Positions 8,235 through 17,223 of a stretch of 64,000 nucleotides of DNA are shown one piece after another. The DNA is from Synechococcus sp. WH 8016 (GTDB taxonomy: Bacteria; Cyanobacteriota; Cyanobacteriia; PCC-6307; Cyanobiaceae): positions 186,001-250,000 of the forward strand of contig NZ_AGIK01000001.1 in assembly GCF_000230675.1 (NCBI RefSeq), read 5' to 3'. The notes beneath the pieces were generated by a model, which did no database searches, was not told where the DNA came from, and was given only the letters and a program-made list of their open reading frames with translations. The position numbers were made by a program, and so were the translations under genes. The stretch's first letter is position 1. The number at the start of each line of letters is the position of its first letter.

Positions 8235-8584
8235 AGATAACGCTCGAGTAATTCGGGTAGGAGTTCGAATAGGTCTGGTTTAAGAATAAAGTCACTAGCA
8301 CCTAGGGCCTTGGCTTCGCTGCGTTTGCTGTCTTCATTGAAAGCAGTGACAACTAAAACCGGCACAGCATTGGAGCGGTCTCGTAAGTGTTGTAGGCAGG
8401 TCATTCCGCTCATATTTGGCATCATCAAGTCGAGCAAAATCAAATCAATTTGGCGTTGATCCAAGAGCTCCAACAAGGCTTCTCCGTCGGAACAAACCAC
8501 AGGATCAACGCCTTCATCGATTAATTCGTCTCGAATTAATTCACGTAATCGCGGATCATCATCAACAATGGCGACGCATTTCAT
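8231..8584 (-). CDS. Single-domain response regulator (receiver only)
   Basis: 117 residues, start ATG 8584. It is a complete CheY-like receiver: acidic pair in AIVDDDPRLRELI, phospho-acceptor Asp in IDLILLDLMMPNMSG, Thr in LVVTAFNED, Lys in DFILKPDLFELL. There is no output domain, so it should act by protein contact or as a phosphorelay intermediate. It lies tail-to-tail with the histidine kinase. The frame stays open far upstream through tRNA-Lys, but that part is not coding. Confidence 0.93.
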   Translation of the reverse strand: MKCVAIVDDDPRLRELIRDELIDEGVDPVVCSDGEALLELLDQRQIDLILLDLMMPNMSGMTCLQHLRDRSNAVPVLVVTAFNEDSKRSEAKALGASDFILKPDLFELLPELLERYL

Positions 8585-8655
8585 CGTTTTTCGATAAGAG
8601 GTGCCTGCGCCTGAAACCACTAAAAAGAATGGAGAAAGGTGTAGCTTTGAACTAA

Positions 8656-8727
8656 TGGGTCGCCTGAGATTCGAACTCAGGACCAATCGGTTAAAAGCCG
8701 AGTGCTCTACCGCTGAGCTAGCGACCC
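8656..8727 (-). tRNA. tRNA-Lys (TTT)
   Basis: The minus strand reads GGGTCGC at the 5' end and GCGACCC plus A at the 3' end. The D-arm is TAGCTCAGCGGTAGAGCA, the anticodon arm TCGGC-TTTTAAC-CGAT carries TTT, and the T-arm is CTGAG-TTCGAAT-CTCAG. 72 bases, no encoded CCA. Confidence 0.95.
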
Positions 8728-8821
8728 GCCGCATGGGCATGCCATTCAGGCACCTGTGGAGGTTATCACTTAACGATCCACCTGCAAGATGCTTGTCCCC
8801 CCGTTGATGACCGAGTTGGGA

Positions 8822-9370
8822 ATGAACAACCCTTGGCCCCAACCCAGCATCGCTTCGGATGCCTGGATTGCACCTGGAGCGGTGCTGATGGCCGATGTGA
8901 CTGTGAGTTCCGGAGCAAGCATTTGGCCAACCGCCGTTGTCCGTGGAGACATGGCAGCCATTCATATCGGTGCTCGTAGCAATGTTCAGGAGGGAGCTGT
9001 TCTGCATGGCGATCCGAATTTTCCTGTTCAAATTGCCGAGAACGTGACGATTGGACATCGAGCCGTTGTTCACGGCGCCTTGCTGGAGGCTGGTTGTTTG
9101 ATTGGTATCGGTGCCGTTGTCCTCAATGGCGTCACCGTTGGGCGTGGGGCTCTTGTTGCAGCAGGGTCTGTGGTCACGAAGGATGTTCCAGCCCAAACCC
9201 TTGTGGCGGGTGTGCCTGCCAAGGTGAAACGTGAGCTGAGTCAGGAGGAAATCGATGATCAGTGGCACCACGCAGATCACTACGCCGAGCTGGCTGCGCA
9301 GTGGTCTCAATTGCTGCAAAACCAAACGGACTGCCCACTGTTGATCCCGGCTTCTCCCGACTGTCCTTAA
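8822..9370 (+). CDS. Gamma-class carbonic anhydrase-like hexapeptide-repeat protein
   Basis: About 182 residues. ATG 8822 gives MNNPWPQPSIASDAWIAPGA, the usual family N-terminus; in-frame ATGs also lie at 8789 and 8807. Left-handed beta-helix repeats run through IWPTAVVRGDMAAIHIG, NVQEGAVLHGD and NVTIGHRAVVHG to GCLIGIGAVVLNGVTVGRGA. Three histidines (VLHGD, TIGHRAVVHG) sit where the trimeric enzymes bind metal. The C-terminal helix (EEIDDQWHHADHYAELA) is typical. Some members hydrate CO2 while others are inactive or bind other ligands. Confidence 0.85.
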   Translation: MNNPWPQPSIASDAWIAPGAVLMADVTVSSGASIWPTAVVRGDMAAIHIGARSNVQEGAVLHGDPNFPVQIAENVTIGHRAVVHGALLEAGCLIGIGAVVLNGVTVGRGALVAAGSVVTKDVPAQTLVAGVPAKVKRELSQEEIDDQWHHADHYAELAAQWSQLLQNQTDCPLLIPASPDCP

Positions 9371-9397
9371 ACTCCAAAAGCTTTTCTAAATGGACTC

Positions 9398-9520
9398 ATG
9401 GACCTTCGGCTTGTGCTCGTGGCTTCTCCGATCCTTCTGGCACTTGCCTGGGCTGGGTTCAACATTGGTCGTGCTGCCGTTGGTCAGCTCCAGCTGATGA
9501 TCAAACGAAGCCGCGCTTGA
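9398..9520 (+). CDS. psbY: Photosystem II protein PsbY
   Basis: 40 residues from ATG 9398 to TGA 9520: MDLRLVLVASPILLALAWAG, then FNIGRAAVGQLQLMIKRS. This is the cyanobacterial PsbY pattern: charged start MD-R, one transmembrane helix, then an amphipathic basic end. PsbY is a peripheral low-molecular-mass subunit of photosystem II near cytochrome b559 in the thylakoid membrane. It lies between the carbonic anhydrase-like gene and trmFO, on the same strand. Confidence 0.85.
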   Translation: MDLRLVLVASPILLALAWAGFNIGRAAVGQLQLMIKRSRA

Positions 9521-9563
9521 TGGTGATCGATAGGGTTGAGTTGAGTTCTCGATCCCATCGTCC

Positions 9564-10943
9564 TTGAGCGAACAGTCTTCGGTTGTTGTGATTGGTGCTG
9601 GCCTTGCCGGTACAGAAGCTGCTTGGCAGGTCGCAAAAGCAGGTGTTCCCGTCACGCTCTGGGAAATGCGCCCTTTCAAGCGCTCTCCTGCTCATCACAG
9701 CTCTGAGTTTGCAGAGCTTGTTTGCAGCAACAGCTTCGGCGCTCTTAGCAGTGATCGTGCAGCAGGGTTGTTGCAGGAAGAATTAAGGCGTCTTGGATCC
9801 TTGGTTATCCAAACGGCAGACCATCATTCCGTCCCCGCCGGCGGTGCTCTTGCTGTTGATCGTGGTCGCTACAGCGCAGCACTCACCTCTGCTTTAGACG
9901 CCCATCCTTTGGTCACGATTCGTCGAGAAGAGCAGCTAGCGCTGCCGGATCCTGATCAGATCACCGTGCTGGCCACAGGTCCGCTTACGAGTGAGGCACT
10001 GGCTGATGATCTACGTGCTTTCACGGGCCGAGATGATTGCCATTTTTTCGATGCGGCGAGTCCGATCGTTGAAGGGGAAAGCATCGATATGACCAAGGCC
10101 TTTCGTGCCAGTCGCTACGACAAGGGCGATGCCGATTACATCAATTGTCCGATGGATCGAGACCAGTTTTTGGCGTTTCGAACGGCTCTTTTGGAGGCCG
10201 AACAAGCGGAACTCAAGGACTTTGATCAGAGCAGTGCCACTTTTTTTGAGGGCTGTTTGCCCATTGAAGAGTTGGCCCGTCGTGGCGAGGACACGATGCG
10301 GTACGGACCTCTCAAGCCAATCGGGTTATGGGATCCGCGCTGGGGGGATGTGAATGACCGGGATGTACGCCGTGCCAAACGGGCCTATGCCGTTGTGCAA
10401 TTGCGACAGGAAGACAAGGATGGCCGACTCTGGAATCTGGTGGGCTTCCAGACCAATCTCAAGTGGGGGGAACAGAAACGCGTGCTGCGTCTCATTCCAG
10501 GCCTGGAGCAGGCCGATTTCGTGCGTTTTGGCGTGATGCATCGCAACACCTTTTTGGAGGCACCAGAACTGTTGGAGCCGACCCTCCAGTTCCGACGCAG
10601 ACTTCATCTGCTAGCCGCTGGCCAAATCACGGGAACTGAGGGGTATGCAGCCGCTGTTGCAGGAGGCTGGTTGGCTGGCACCAATGCAGCAAGGCTGGTT
10701 CATGGTCAAGAACCGATTCAGTTGCCGCACACCACGATGATCGGAGCACTCACCCATTTCATCAGTGAGGCACCATCGGGCAAATTCCAGCCCATGCCCC
10801 CAAATTTCGGCTTGATGCCTGAGCTTCAGGAGCGCATCAGAGATAAGCGCGCCCGTTATGGCGCTTACCGCGATAGAGCCTTGGCGGATCTTCAAAGCAC
10901 CATTGAAGAGAGCCAGGTTGCCCATGTCGCTTGCCCCGCTTAA
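9564..10943 (+). CDS. trmFO: TrmFO, folate-dependent tRNA m5U54 methyltransferase
   Basis: 459 residues, apparently from TTG 9564, giving [20 protein letters not shown] with the FAD dinucleotide motif. Family blocks follow: [79 protein letters not shown] and [19 protein letters not shown]. TrmFO uses methylene-tetrahydrofolate and FADH2 to make ribothymidine at tRNA position 54. Length is normal. The next gene starts 20 bases inside it. Confidence 0.97.
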   Translation: MSEQSSVVVIGAGLAGTEAAWQVAKAGVPVTLWEMRPFKRSPAHHSSEFAELVCSNSFGALSSDRAAGLLQEELRRLGSLVIQTADHHSVPAGGALAVDRGRYSAALTSALDAHPLVTIRREEQLALPDPDQITVLATGPLTSEALADDLRAFTGRDDCHFFDAASPIVEGESIDMTKAFRASRYDKGDADYINCPMDRDQFLAFRTALLEAEQAELKDFDQSSATFFEGCLPIEELARRGEDTMRYGPLKPIGLWDPRWGDVNDRDVRRAKRAYAVVQLRQEDKDGRLWNLVGFQTNLKWGEQKRVLRLIPGLEQADFVRFGVMHRNTFLEAPELLEPTLQFRRRLHLLAAGQITGTEGYAAAVAGGWLAGTNAARLVHGQEPIQLPHTTMIGALTHFISEAPSGKFQPMPPNFGLMPELQERIRDKRARYGAYRDRALADLQSTIEESQVAHVACPA

Positions 10944-11877
10944 AGCGCGTCAAATTGAAAGGCGCTCACTGCGCATCGGGGTTTATGCCAGCGCCTGTAT
11001 GGCGGTCGCTGGTGTTTGCGTTCATGTGCTTTCAGGGTCGTATGCCCTTCTCCTCGATGGGCTTTATTCCGCAGTGATGGTGGGCTCAGGCCTTGTCGCT
11101 TCGAGGATTAGCCGCAATGTGGTTCGTCCCCCGGACAGGGCCTATCCCTATGGCTACGACGGTCAAGAAGCGTTGTACGTCCTCTTCCGCTCACTGGTCC
11201 TGATTGGTGTCCTCAGCTTTGCGGCCATGAGTGGTCTGAGCACCTTGATTGATTACGCCAGCGGCCGTGCCATTGCCGTGGTGACGCTCGGGCCCGTGGC
11301 GCTTTACTCCACCTCGATGGTGGCGATTTGCTGGGGTTTGGCATGGCGCCATCACCACGATTGGATTCGTTCCGGTCGTCAGTCTCAATTGCTGTTGATG
11401 GAAGCGAAGGCCGCGAGAATGGATGCCTTAATCAGCGGGCTGACGGGCATTGCATTGCTGGGCTCACCGCTGCTCAAGGGAACCCCCCTGGCCGCCCTCA
11501 GCCCGATCACCGATTCGCTGTTGGTGTTGGTGGTCAGCTTGGTCATCTTGAAAGACCCTTTGCAGACCTTTTTGAATGCGCTCGGACAGGCTGCTGGTGC
11601 ATCGGCAGAAACGGAGGTTGTTCGCAGCACTCGACTCGCTCTGGAAGACTTGCTGGCCGGGTTGTCGTGTTGGCTGCTCGACCTCACCGTGATGCAGGTG
11701 GGGCGTACGGCCTTTGTGGTGGTGTATCTCAACCCAAATCAACCGATGGATGGTGCAGCCATCGATCTGATCCGAGAACGAATCGAGGAGCGCTGCCGGG
11801 AGCTTTTAGCCATGCCGGTGAGATCGGAGGTGATTTTGACCGCCACTCCTCCCTTCTCCACGACCGGCGCCTCCTAG
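10924..11877 (+). CDS. Cation diffusion facilitator (CDF)-family transporter
   Basis: About 317 residues from ATG 10924 ([19 protein letters not shown]). Membrane segments include [19 protein letters not shown] and [20 protein letters not shown]. In canonical CDF proteins the second helix carries HxxxD; here it is ALLLDGLYS, so the metal site is partly altered. [13 protein letters not shown] segment matches the family YPFG...E block. A C-terminal cytoplasmic domain follows. The likely role is efflux of a divalent metal; the ion cannot be told. Confidence 0.75.
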   Translation: MSLAPLKARQIERRSLRIGVYASACMAVAGVCVHVLSGSYALLLDGLYSAVMVGSGLVASRISRNVVRPPDRAYPYGYDGQEALYVLFRSLVLIGVLSFAAMSGLSTLIDYASGRAIAVVTLGPVALYSTSMVAICWGLAWRHHHDWIRSGRQSQLLLMEAKAARMDALISGLTGIALLGSPLLKGTPLAALSPITDSLLVLVVSLVILKDPLQTFLNALGQAAGASAETEVVRSTRLALEDLLAGLSCWLLDLTVMQVGRTAFVVVYLNPNQPMDGAAIDLIRERIEERCRELLAMPVRSEVILTATPPFSTTGAS

Positions 11878-11908
11878 GGTCTGGATCGAAGGATGAATCG
11901 TCGCTCCG

Positions 11909-13444
11909 ATGCCTGACTGGGATGTAATTGTCATCGGATCCGGGATCGGTGGCCTGGTCACAGCATCACAACTGGCTGCCAAGGGGGCGAAGACGTTGGT
12001 CCTCGAGCGCTATCTGATTCCAGGCGGGTCTGGTGGGAGCTTTCGCAGAGAGGGATACACCTTTGATGTTGGTGCGTCGATGATTTTTGGATTTGGAGAG
12101 AAGGGGCACACCAACCTGCTCACGAGAGCGTTGGCGGACGTCGGCCAACACTGCGCGACGGTTCCTGACGCTGTGCAGCTTGAATACCACCTTCCAGACG
12201 GCCTCACGATGGCCGTAGACAGGGACTACGACGATTTCATCACGCGAATGAGTGCCCGCTTCCCCCATGAAGCCAAGGGGATTCGCGCTTTTTACGAGAC
12301 CTGCTGGCAGGTGTTTCGTTGTTTAGATGCGATGCCATTGCTGTCTTTGGAGGATCCTGCCTATCTCGCCAAAGTTTTTTTTAAGGCCCCATTGGCTTGT
12401 CTTGGTCTGGCGCGGTGGCTTCCTTTCAATGTTGGAGATGTGGCCAAAAAGCACATCAAGGATCAGGATCTCTTGCGTCTGATCGATATGGAATGTTTCT
12501 GCTGGTCGGTGATGCCAGCAGATCGCACACCCATGATCAATGCCGGCATGGTCTTCTCCGATCGTCATGCCGGCGGCATTAATTATCCGAAAGGGGGTGT
12601 CGGTGTCATCGCCGAAAAACTCGTGGCTGGTTTGGAAGCCAATGGCGGCGAAATTCGCTACAAACATCGCGTCACCAACGTTCTGATTGAGCAGGGTGAG
12701 GCTGTTGGCGTTCGGCTTGCTGATGGTGAGGAGCTAAGAGCGAGACGGATCGTGAGCAACGCCACGCGCTGGGACACCTTCGCTGGGGAAGGATCAGCAC
12801 AGTCAACGCTGGTTGGTCCGGAGCACACCCCTGCGGCTGAAACCACTTGGCGCAAGCGCTACCAGCCCTCTTCATCATTCCTTTCCCTCCATCTCGGCAT
12901 CGACGCTTCAGTGGTTCCCCCTGGTTTTCACTGTCACCACCTCCTGCTTGAAGACTGGGCTGAGATGGAATCGGAGCAAGGTGTGGTGTTTGTTTCGATG
13001 CCATCGCTTCTGGATCCTTCGTTGGCTCCAGCTGGACGACACATCCTGCACACCTTTACCCAGAGCGATATGCGCCATTGGAAAGGTTTGTCCCCAAGCA
13101 CTTATGCCGAGAAGAAACAGCAGGATGCCGATCGCTTGATCGATCGTCTGGAAGCTCTTATCCCCGGCCTGAAGAGCGCCATTGAATTCAAGGAAATTGG
13201 CACACCCCGGACGCATCGTCGATTCCTTGGCCGCATGGGTGGGAGCTATGGGCCGGTTCCTGCGACCCGACTTCCTGGCTTGTTGCCGATGCCGTTTAAC
13301 CGCACCGGCCTGAAAAACCTGTATTGCGTTGGTGATTCCTGCTTCCCTGGCCAGGGGCTCAATGCCGTGGCTTTTAGTGGTTATGCCTGCAGCCACCGAA
13401 TCGGCGCGGATCTTGGCCTGAATCCTTGGTCCCTTCCCGCTTAA
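11909..13444 (+). CDS. crtH: Carotenoid cis-trans isomerase (CRTISO)
   Basis: 511 residues. The FAD motif is at the start (DVIVIGSGIGGLVTASQLAA), followed by LERYLIPGGSGGSF, FDVGASMIFGFGEKGHTNLL and DMECFCWSVMPADRTPMINA, and ending with NLYCVGDSCFPGQGLNAVAF. This is the CrtH/CRTISO branch of the phytoene-desaturase superfamily, which isomerises prolycopene to all-trans lycopene. Length matches. It lies 31 bases after the CDF gene. Confidence 0.95.
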   Translation: MPDWDVIVIGSGIGGLVTASQLAAKGAKTLVLERYLIPGGSGGSFRREGYTFDVGASMIFGFGEKGHTNLLTRALADVGQHCATVPDAVQLEYHLPDGLTMAVDRDYDDFITRMSARFPHEAKGIRAFYETCWQVFRCLDAMPLLSLEDPAYLAKVFFKAPLACLGLARWLPFNVGDVAKKHIKDQDLLRLIDMECFCWSVMPADRTPMINAGMVFSDRHAGGINYPKGGVGVIAEKLVAGLEANGGEIRYKHRVTNVLIEQGEAVGVRLADGEELRARRIVSNATRWDTFAGEGSAQSTLVGPEHTPAAETTWRKRYQPSSSFLSLHLGIDASVVPPGFHCHHLLLEDWAEMESEQGVVFVSMPSLLDPSLAPAGRHILHTFTQSDMRHWKGLSPSTYAEKKQQDADRLIDRLEALIPGLKSAIEFKEIGTPRTHRRFLGRMGGSYGPVPATRLPGLLPMPFNRTGLKNLYCVGDSCFPGQGLNAVAFSGYACSHRIGADLGLNPWSLPA

Positions 13445-13522
13445 ATCGGCAGCAGGATCACGCGTTCACCACGCTGACATGGTTGTCAGTGCCTAAGGTT
13501 TGTTCCTTTAGCAACGCCCATC

Positions 13523-13804
13523 GTGGAGTCCACTCCTCCCAGCGCCGCTGAATTGGCACGCTATCTCGAGAGTCGAGGGGACCTCAGTAAGCCCTGGATG
13601 CTGCAGATGTTGCGCTTGGCCAAGCTCAAAGAGGCTCGCGGCAGCATGAGCCACGAGGACTACATGAGCAGTCTCAAAGAAGCCCATTCCGATCTGATGC
13701 GTTTGGGTGAGTTCTGGAAAGGTCGCGAGGCTGAAGTGTTTGGCGGGACCTATCGGCCCAACGACGTGATTGAGCCATTACCAGCATCTCCGGAGGATCG
13801 ATGA
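13523..13804 (+). CDS. Conserved hypothetical protein (93 aa)
   Basis: GTG-started 93-residue soluble protein: SAAELARYLESRGDLSKPWM, LQMLRLAKLKEARGSMSHED, YMSSLKEAHSDLMRLGEFWK, then VFGGTYRPNDVIEPLP. It is helical and without cysteines. Its TGA overlaps the ATG of the next gene (ATGA), so the two are translationally coupled. No function is recognised. Confidence 0.75.
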   Translation: MESTPPSAAELARYLESRGDLSKPWMLQMLRLAKLKEARGSMSHEDYMSSLKEAHSDLMRLGEFWKGREAEVFGGTYRPNDVIEPLPASPEDR

Positions 13805-14343
13805 ACAACAACAACCATTGTTTTCAGCTCTCGCCGTTAATTCGCGGGACGTTAATCACCGTCTATTTAGCCTTGGTGCTTCCTTTGCCGGCCTTGGCCC
13901 CGGAATCCCTGAGGTTGTGGCTTCTTGCCGCTGTCCCACTGGGATTGCTCGCTGTTTTGGCGATGCTTAGTGAACAAGTCACCGTTACAAATACTGGAAT
14001 CACGGTTGGACACCCTGCCTGGTGCCGCTGGTTGCTGCGTCGTGGCTGGAGCCTCAACTGGAGCGAAATGAAAGCCCTCGTTCCTGTGGGTACCAGTCAA
14101 GGAGGGAAGGTGTTTTACATCACAACCCATGATCAAAGCCAACGGCTGCTTCCACAGCGCCTTGAACACTTTGATCGTTTTCTGGACTTAATCCAAGCTC
14201 GGAGCACCTTGCGAACCAAGGGTGTTGGCAGGTTGACGCCTCCTTGGACTTATCAACTGCTTGCAGTGTTGGCAGCTTTGATGCTTCTTGGTGAAGGATC
14301 TGTAGCGTTTGCTGTCCAGCAGGGCTTGATTCTTATCCCTTGA
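13801..14343 (+). CDS. Hypothetical membrane protein with soluble central domain
   Basis: 180 residues. Two N-terminal hydrophobic stretches (GTLITVYLALVLPLPALAP and LWLLAAVPLGLLAVLAML) form a hairpin, followed by a soluble stretch of about 100 residues (TVTNTGITVGHPAWCRW, LNWSEMKALVPVGTSQGGK, VFYITTHDQSQRLLP) and a last helix (LLAVLAALMLLGEGSVAF). The middle resembles PH-like domains in other small membrane proteins, but this is only a shape match. Coupled to the gene before it by a 4-base overlap. Confidence 0.7.
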   Translation: MNNNNHCFQLSPLIRGTLITVYLALVLPLPALAPESLRLWLLAAVPLGLLAVLAMLSEQVTVTNTGITVGHPAWCRWLLRRGWSLNWSEMKALVPVGTSQGGKVFYITTHDQSQRLLPQRLEHFDRFLDLIQARSTLRTKGVGRLTPPWTYQLLAVLAALMLLGEGSVAFAVQQGLILIP

Positions 14344-14613
14344 TAACTCGAATCATTCAAAACATAGGATGACGTGATGGTTACAAATTCGAACCAGAAT
14401 GATCTTTCAATCGGTATGGACTAAGTGGTTATTTAAGTAAATTTAGCTTTGACAGGTTTATCGGCACTGATAGCAGATTGTAGAGATCATGGCCAAATTC
14501 AAGACAACGAGGCTGCTCGCAATCACAAAGCTAGTCATGGATTTCGAGCAGGGCGAGACCTGACAGGACGCTAATCAATAATTCTTTAGCAGTCTCTCTT
14601 GCTACGCCGAGCC

Positions 14614-14838
14614 ATGTTTATTCCACTATGGCTGCTGGCTAAGGCGCCCAGGGCTGTTGACATCAACGCTGCTGGAATCAAAGACACTGCCGGTAATGTT
14701 TTGGTCTCAAACCGTTTAGCGGCAGAGGCCAACGCTGTTCTTATTCGCAATCGTTGGTTCAATCCAGTTGGGACAACTGGATTGGGTCTTCCTTACCAAT
14801 TGCCCCCCTCTTTCGTTTCAGCAAAAGCCATGCAGTGA
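14614..14838 (+). CDS. Possible small protein (74 aa)
   Basis: ATG 14614 opens MFIPLWLLAKAPRAVDINAA, GIKDTAGNVLVSNRLAAEAN and AVLIRNRWFNPVGTTGLGLP. The frame looks partly protein-like, with a short hydrophobic start. It ends 8 bases before the convergent regulator. The preceding stretch 14344-14613 holds no convincing gene. Low confidence. Confidence 0.3.
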   Translation: MFIPLWLLAKAPRAVDINAAGIKDTAGNVLVSNRLAAEANAVLIRNRWFNPVGTTGLGLPYQLPPSFVSAKAMQ

Positions 14839-14845
14839 CTGCCCC

Positions 14846-15610
14846 TTAGTCCCTGATGTTTTCAAGACTGAATCGGTAGCCCTGCTGGCGAACGGTGGTG
14901 ATACCACCGCCGTCTCCCAACCCTGCTTGCTCCAGTTTGCGACGCAGGGTGAGCACCTGAGTGTCAACAGATCGCGGACCTCCACTAAAGGGAGGCCACG
15001 CCATTCGCAGCAATTCCTGACGACTCCGCACCATGCCGGGAGGCATCAACAAAGCGCAGAGCAAGGCGAATTCCCGTGGGCTGAGTTCCACAGGCTTCTC
15101 GCGCAGGGTGACCTGGCGAAGAAGGAGGTGAACTTCTAACGGCCCCACACTGACGCGCTCTTGAAGACCGCTATGGCCCCGCTTAAGCAGCGTGCGGCAG
15201 CGTGCCGCTAATTCCTCAAGACCGAAGGGCTTGCGGAGCACATCGTCCGCGCCGTCGTCGAGAAGACCAACGACCGGCTCAGCGCCAGTACGCGCGGTTA
15301 AGACGATGACGGGCGACCGCAATTGTTGGGCCAAGCGCAAAGCCGAACTTTGCTCGAGGAGCTCAGCACAAACCAATAAATCAGGAGATTGGTCCTGGCA
15401 AAGCTCCTGAGCTTCAGCAGGGGAGGAAACCGCTGCTGTTAGATGACCGTCTTGACGCAAACGCTGAACCAGAACAGTTCTCAGCGTGGGGTGAGGCTCA
15501 ACAACCAGAACCCGGAACGGTTCTCGAGGCTGACCTGCAGTCGGCACGAATTGTGAAGTGGAGACCAAGTCAGGACTGTTGTCCAGAAGGTCCCGGGATG
15601 AGGAGGTCAC
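14846..15610 (-). CDS. OmpR-family regulator with a degenerate receiver
   Basis: 254 residues. The receiver spans about 33-145 and the winged helix about 155-250 (ELSPREFALLCALLMPPGMV, then SRQELLRMAW, RSVDTQVLTLRRKLEQ and RQQGYRF). The receiver has lost its chemistry: the acidic pair is replaced (LVVEPHPTLR for VVDDDxxLR), and the usual PDLxLLD phospho-acceptor reads PDLLVCA with Ala. The LTAR and KPF motifs remain. It should therefore work without Asp phosphorylation. The DNA-binding half looks intact. Target genes are unknown; the gene is divergent from 15687. Confidence 0.9.
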   Translation of the reverse strand: MTSSSRDLLDNSPDLVSTSQFVPTAGQPREPFRVLVVEPHPTLRTVLVQRLRQDGHLTAAVSSPAEAQELCQDQSPDLLVCAELLEQSSALRLAQQLRSPVIVLTARTGAEPVVGLLDDGADDVLRKPFGLEELAARCRTLLKRGHSGLQERVSVGPLEVHLLLRQVTLREKPVELSPREFALLCALLMPPGMVRSRQELLRMAWPPFSGGPRSVDTQVLTLRRKLEQAGLGDGGGITTVRQQGYRFSLENIRD

Positions 15611-15686
15611 ACAGCACGGAAAACCGCGCTTACGCTAGTACCATTCCATTGATTGCTGGTAGCAGAGGCTGCAGCTCACACTAAAG

Positions 15687-15959
15687 ATGACATCCCTTCA
15701 GCATCCGGAAGCCATTCGACACTTCCAGTCGCTGTGTGATGCCTGTCAGGAGCTGACCACCAGGTACCACACCCCATCTGAGCTGAGACTGTATGCCGAT
15801 GGGTATTTGCACGCTCTGAGGCGCTGTAGCGCCTTGGAAACCCGCGAAATGGCTCGCCTCGAGTCTCTGGTTGAGCGATGGATCATGGATCCATCTAGCT
15901 TTATTGGCCCCGATGGGGATGTCAGTACGTTGTACAGCCATCCCCATCGCGATTGGTAA
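15687..15959 (+). CDS. Small conserved cyanobacterial protein (DUF6761-like)
   Basis: 90 residues: PEAIRHFQSLCDACQELTTR, YHTPSELRLYADGYLHALRR, LETREMARLESLVERWIMDP and SSFIGPDG. The layout (HxxL...LRxYxDGYLxALR...LExxxxxRLE...RWIxDPSxF) matches a short soluble family widespread in cyanobacteria that I associate with DUF6761; the family number is from memory. Function unknown. Divergent from the degenerate regulator, with 76 bases between the coding starts. Confidence 0.75.
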   Translation: MTSLQHPEAIRHFQSLCDACQELTTRYHTPSELRLYADGYLHALRRCSALETREMARLESLVERWIMDPSSFIGPDGDVSTLYSHPHRDW

Positions 15960-15982
15960 GGATCAAATCCAATCGCACAGAT

Positions 15983-16306
15983 TTAGCTGGCGAGCTCGAT
16001 CTCCAATTTTTCCTTCAGCTCACCCGAGTTATACATTTCGATCAGGATGTCGGATCCACCCATGAATTCCCCTTTGACATAGACCTGGGGAATCGTGGGC
16101 CATTCGGAGTAATCCTTGATGCCCTGACGGATTTCCATGTCCGACAAGACATCGAAGGTTTCAAAACTCATGCCTAGGGCATTGAGGATCTGAACCACAT
16201 TGTTTGAAAAGCCGCATTGAGGCATTAATTTCGTGCCCTTCATGAACACAAAAATTGGGCTGGACTGGATCAGCGTCTGAATGCGCTCTTTGGTTTGGGA
16301 ATCCAT
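15983..16306 (-). CDS. grxD: Grx4-type monothiol glutaredoxin
   Basis: 107 residues. The CGFS active site is at residues 31-34 (FMKGTKLMPQCGFSNNVVQI), followed by the SEWPTIPQVYVKGEFMGGSD block that binds glutathione, and DILIEMYNSGELKEKL at the end. Monothiol glutaredoxins of this class hold a bridging [2Fe-2S] cluster with glutathione and pass it to target proteins. A BolA gene lies directly upstream on the same strand; Grx and BolA form a cluster-bridged heterodimer in many organisms. Confidence 0.96.
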   Translation of the reverse strand: MDSQTKERIQTLIQSSPIFVFMKGTKLMPQCGFSNNVVQILNALGMSFETFDVLSDMEIRQGIKDYSEWPTIPQVYVKGEFMGGSDILIEMYNSGELKEKLEIELAS

Positions 16307-16355
16307 AGATCAACGTTTGAGTAAGAAGATAAAGACTTAACGAACGAGCGAATAC

Positions 16356-16589
16356 TTAGCCAGGAGTTGAAGTGATAAGCGCCAATGCGTGAATCGCCTC
16401 ACTTGCAAGATCTTCCCGCAAGGCCCCGTAGACCAATTGGTGCTGTTTGATTCGGGTGAGACCCTCGAATTTTGCAGACACCACACTCACTTGAAGATGA
16501 TCTCCACCTCCAGTGAGGTCTTCCACTGAGACCTGAGCATCTGGAAGAGCTCGGCGAATCGCCGAACTCACCGCCTCTGACTGAACCAT
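16356..16589 (-). CDS. bolA: BolA-family protein
   Basis: About 77 residues from ATG 16589 ([20 protein letters not shown]). It shows the BolA fold signature: [20 protein letters not shown], then [17 protein letters not shown]. The conserved His in RIKQHQLVY is a likely cluster or metal ligand. An upstream in-frame ATG at 16628 would add 13 residues. It is separated from the glutaredoxin by 49 bases and probably cotranscribed. The likely role is in iron-sulfur maturation or iron-responsive signalling. Confidence 0.92.
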   Translation of the reverse strand: MVQSEAVSSAIRRALPDAQVSVEDLTGGGDHLQVSVVSAKFEGLTRIKQHQLVYGALREDLASEAIHALALITSTPG

Positions 16590-16657
16590 GCAACGCCGGA
16601 TTGAACTGAGCTGATGCTGGCAGATCAACGTCGTGAATGACTCCTCTGGATCACTTC

Positions 16658-17197
16658 TTATTTCGCTGCTTTTGCTCCTGCGAAGGGTGTCTCTACAAAT
16701 CCCAGCTCAAGCAAGCTTTGATAGGCCTTTTGACCCTCGTTGCTGGTCGGAGTCATCAGACGAACGACTTCAACCAGGACTGGTACAGCAACTTCGGGCT
16801 GATTTTGCCGTCTGAACAAAGCGGCTAAGCGCAGATTGGCCTGGGCCAGAAGGGATAGAGCTTCGCGTCCTTTGGAATCCATCTCCCTGGGAATGCGTGC
16901 ATCCAGACCTCTGAACGCACCACTGAGATCTCTATAGAAAGCCAGCAGCTGCTTTGCAGCAGTCCGAGCATTGTCGTAATCGGTCTTGGCTTGGCCAAGA
17001 TTTCCTGATGCGACTGCTGCATCACCGCGGTTGAGAAGGCTTTGGACAGCTGCCACGTTGAATCCAGCACCACTGGATGCCAGAACTTTGCTCACAGAGG
17101 GGGTGGTTCCATCTGAAGACTGAGCCAACACCTGCACTGGAGCAGCAGCCAATCCAGCCAAAAGGGCCAAGGCGGTGATGGTGAGACGGGAACGCAT
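16658..17197 (-). CDS. Conserved secreted protein, helical repeat-like
   Basis: 179 residues. The signal peptide [20 protein letters not shown] ends near VQVLAQS. The mature part is helical: [60 protein letters not shown]. It resembles a short TPR-like scaffold. Probably periplasmic or thylakoid-lumenal. Cyanobacterial members are known to me only as hypothetical proteins. It lies 69 bases upstream of bolA on the same strand. Confidence 0.75.
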   Translation of the reverse strand: MRSRLTITALALLAGLAAAPVQVLAQSSDGTTPSVSKVLASSGAGFNVAAVQSLLNRGDAAVASGNLGQAKTDYDNARTAAKQLLAFYRDLSGAFRGLDARIPREMDSKGREALSLLAQANLRLAALFRRQNQPEVAVPVLVEVVRLMTPTSNEGQKAYQSLLELGFVETPFAGAKAAK

Positions 17198-17223
17198 GAA
17201 CTGAGCAGGACAGTGGGCGGACT

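Noticed and set aside
8231-9325. Long open frame of 364 codons covering the receiver gene
   Set aside because: Everything upstream of ATG 8584 runs through tRNA-Lys and antisense to the carbonic anhydrase-like gene; only the receiver part is coding.
15922-15936. AGTACGTTGTAC resembling a cyanobacterial LexA site
   Set aside because: It is inside the end of a coding gene with no promoter context.
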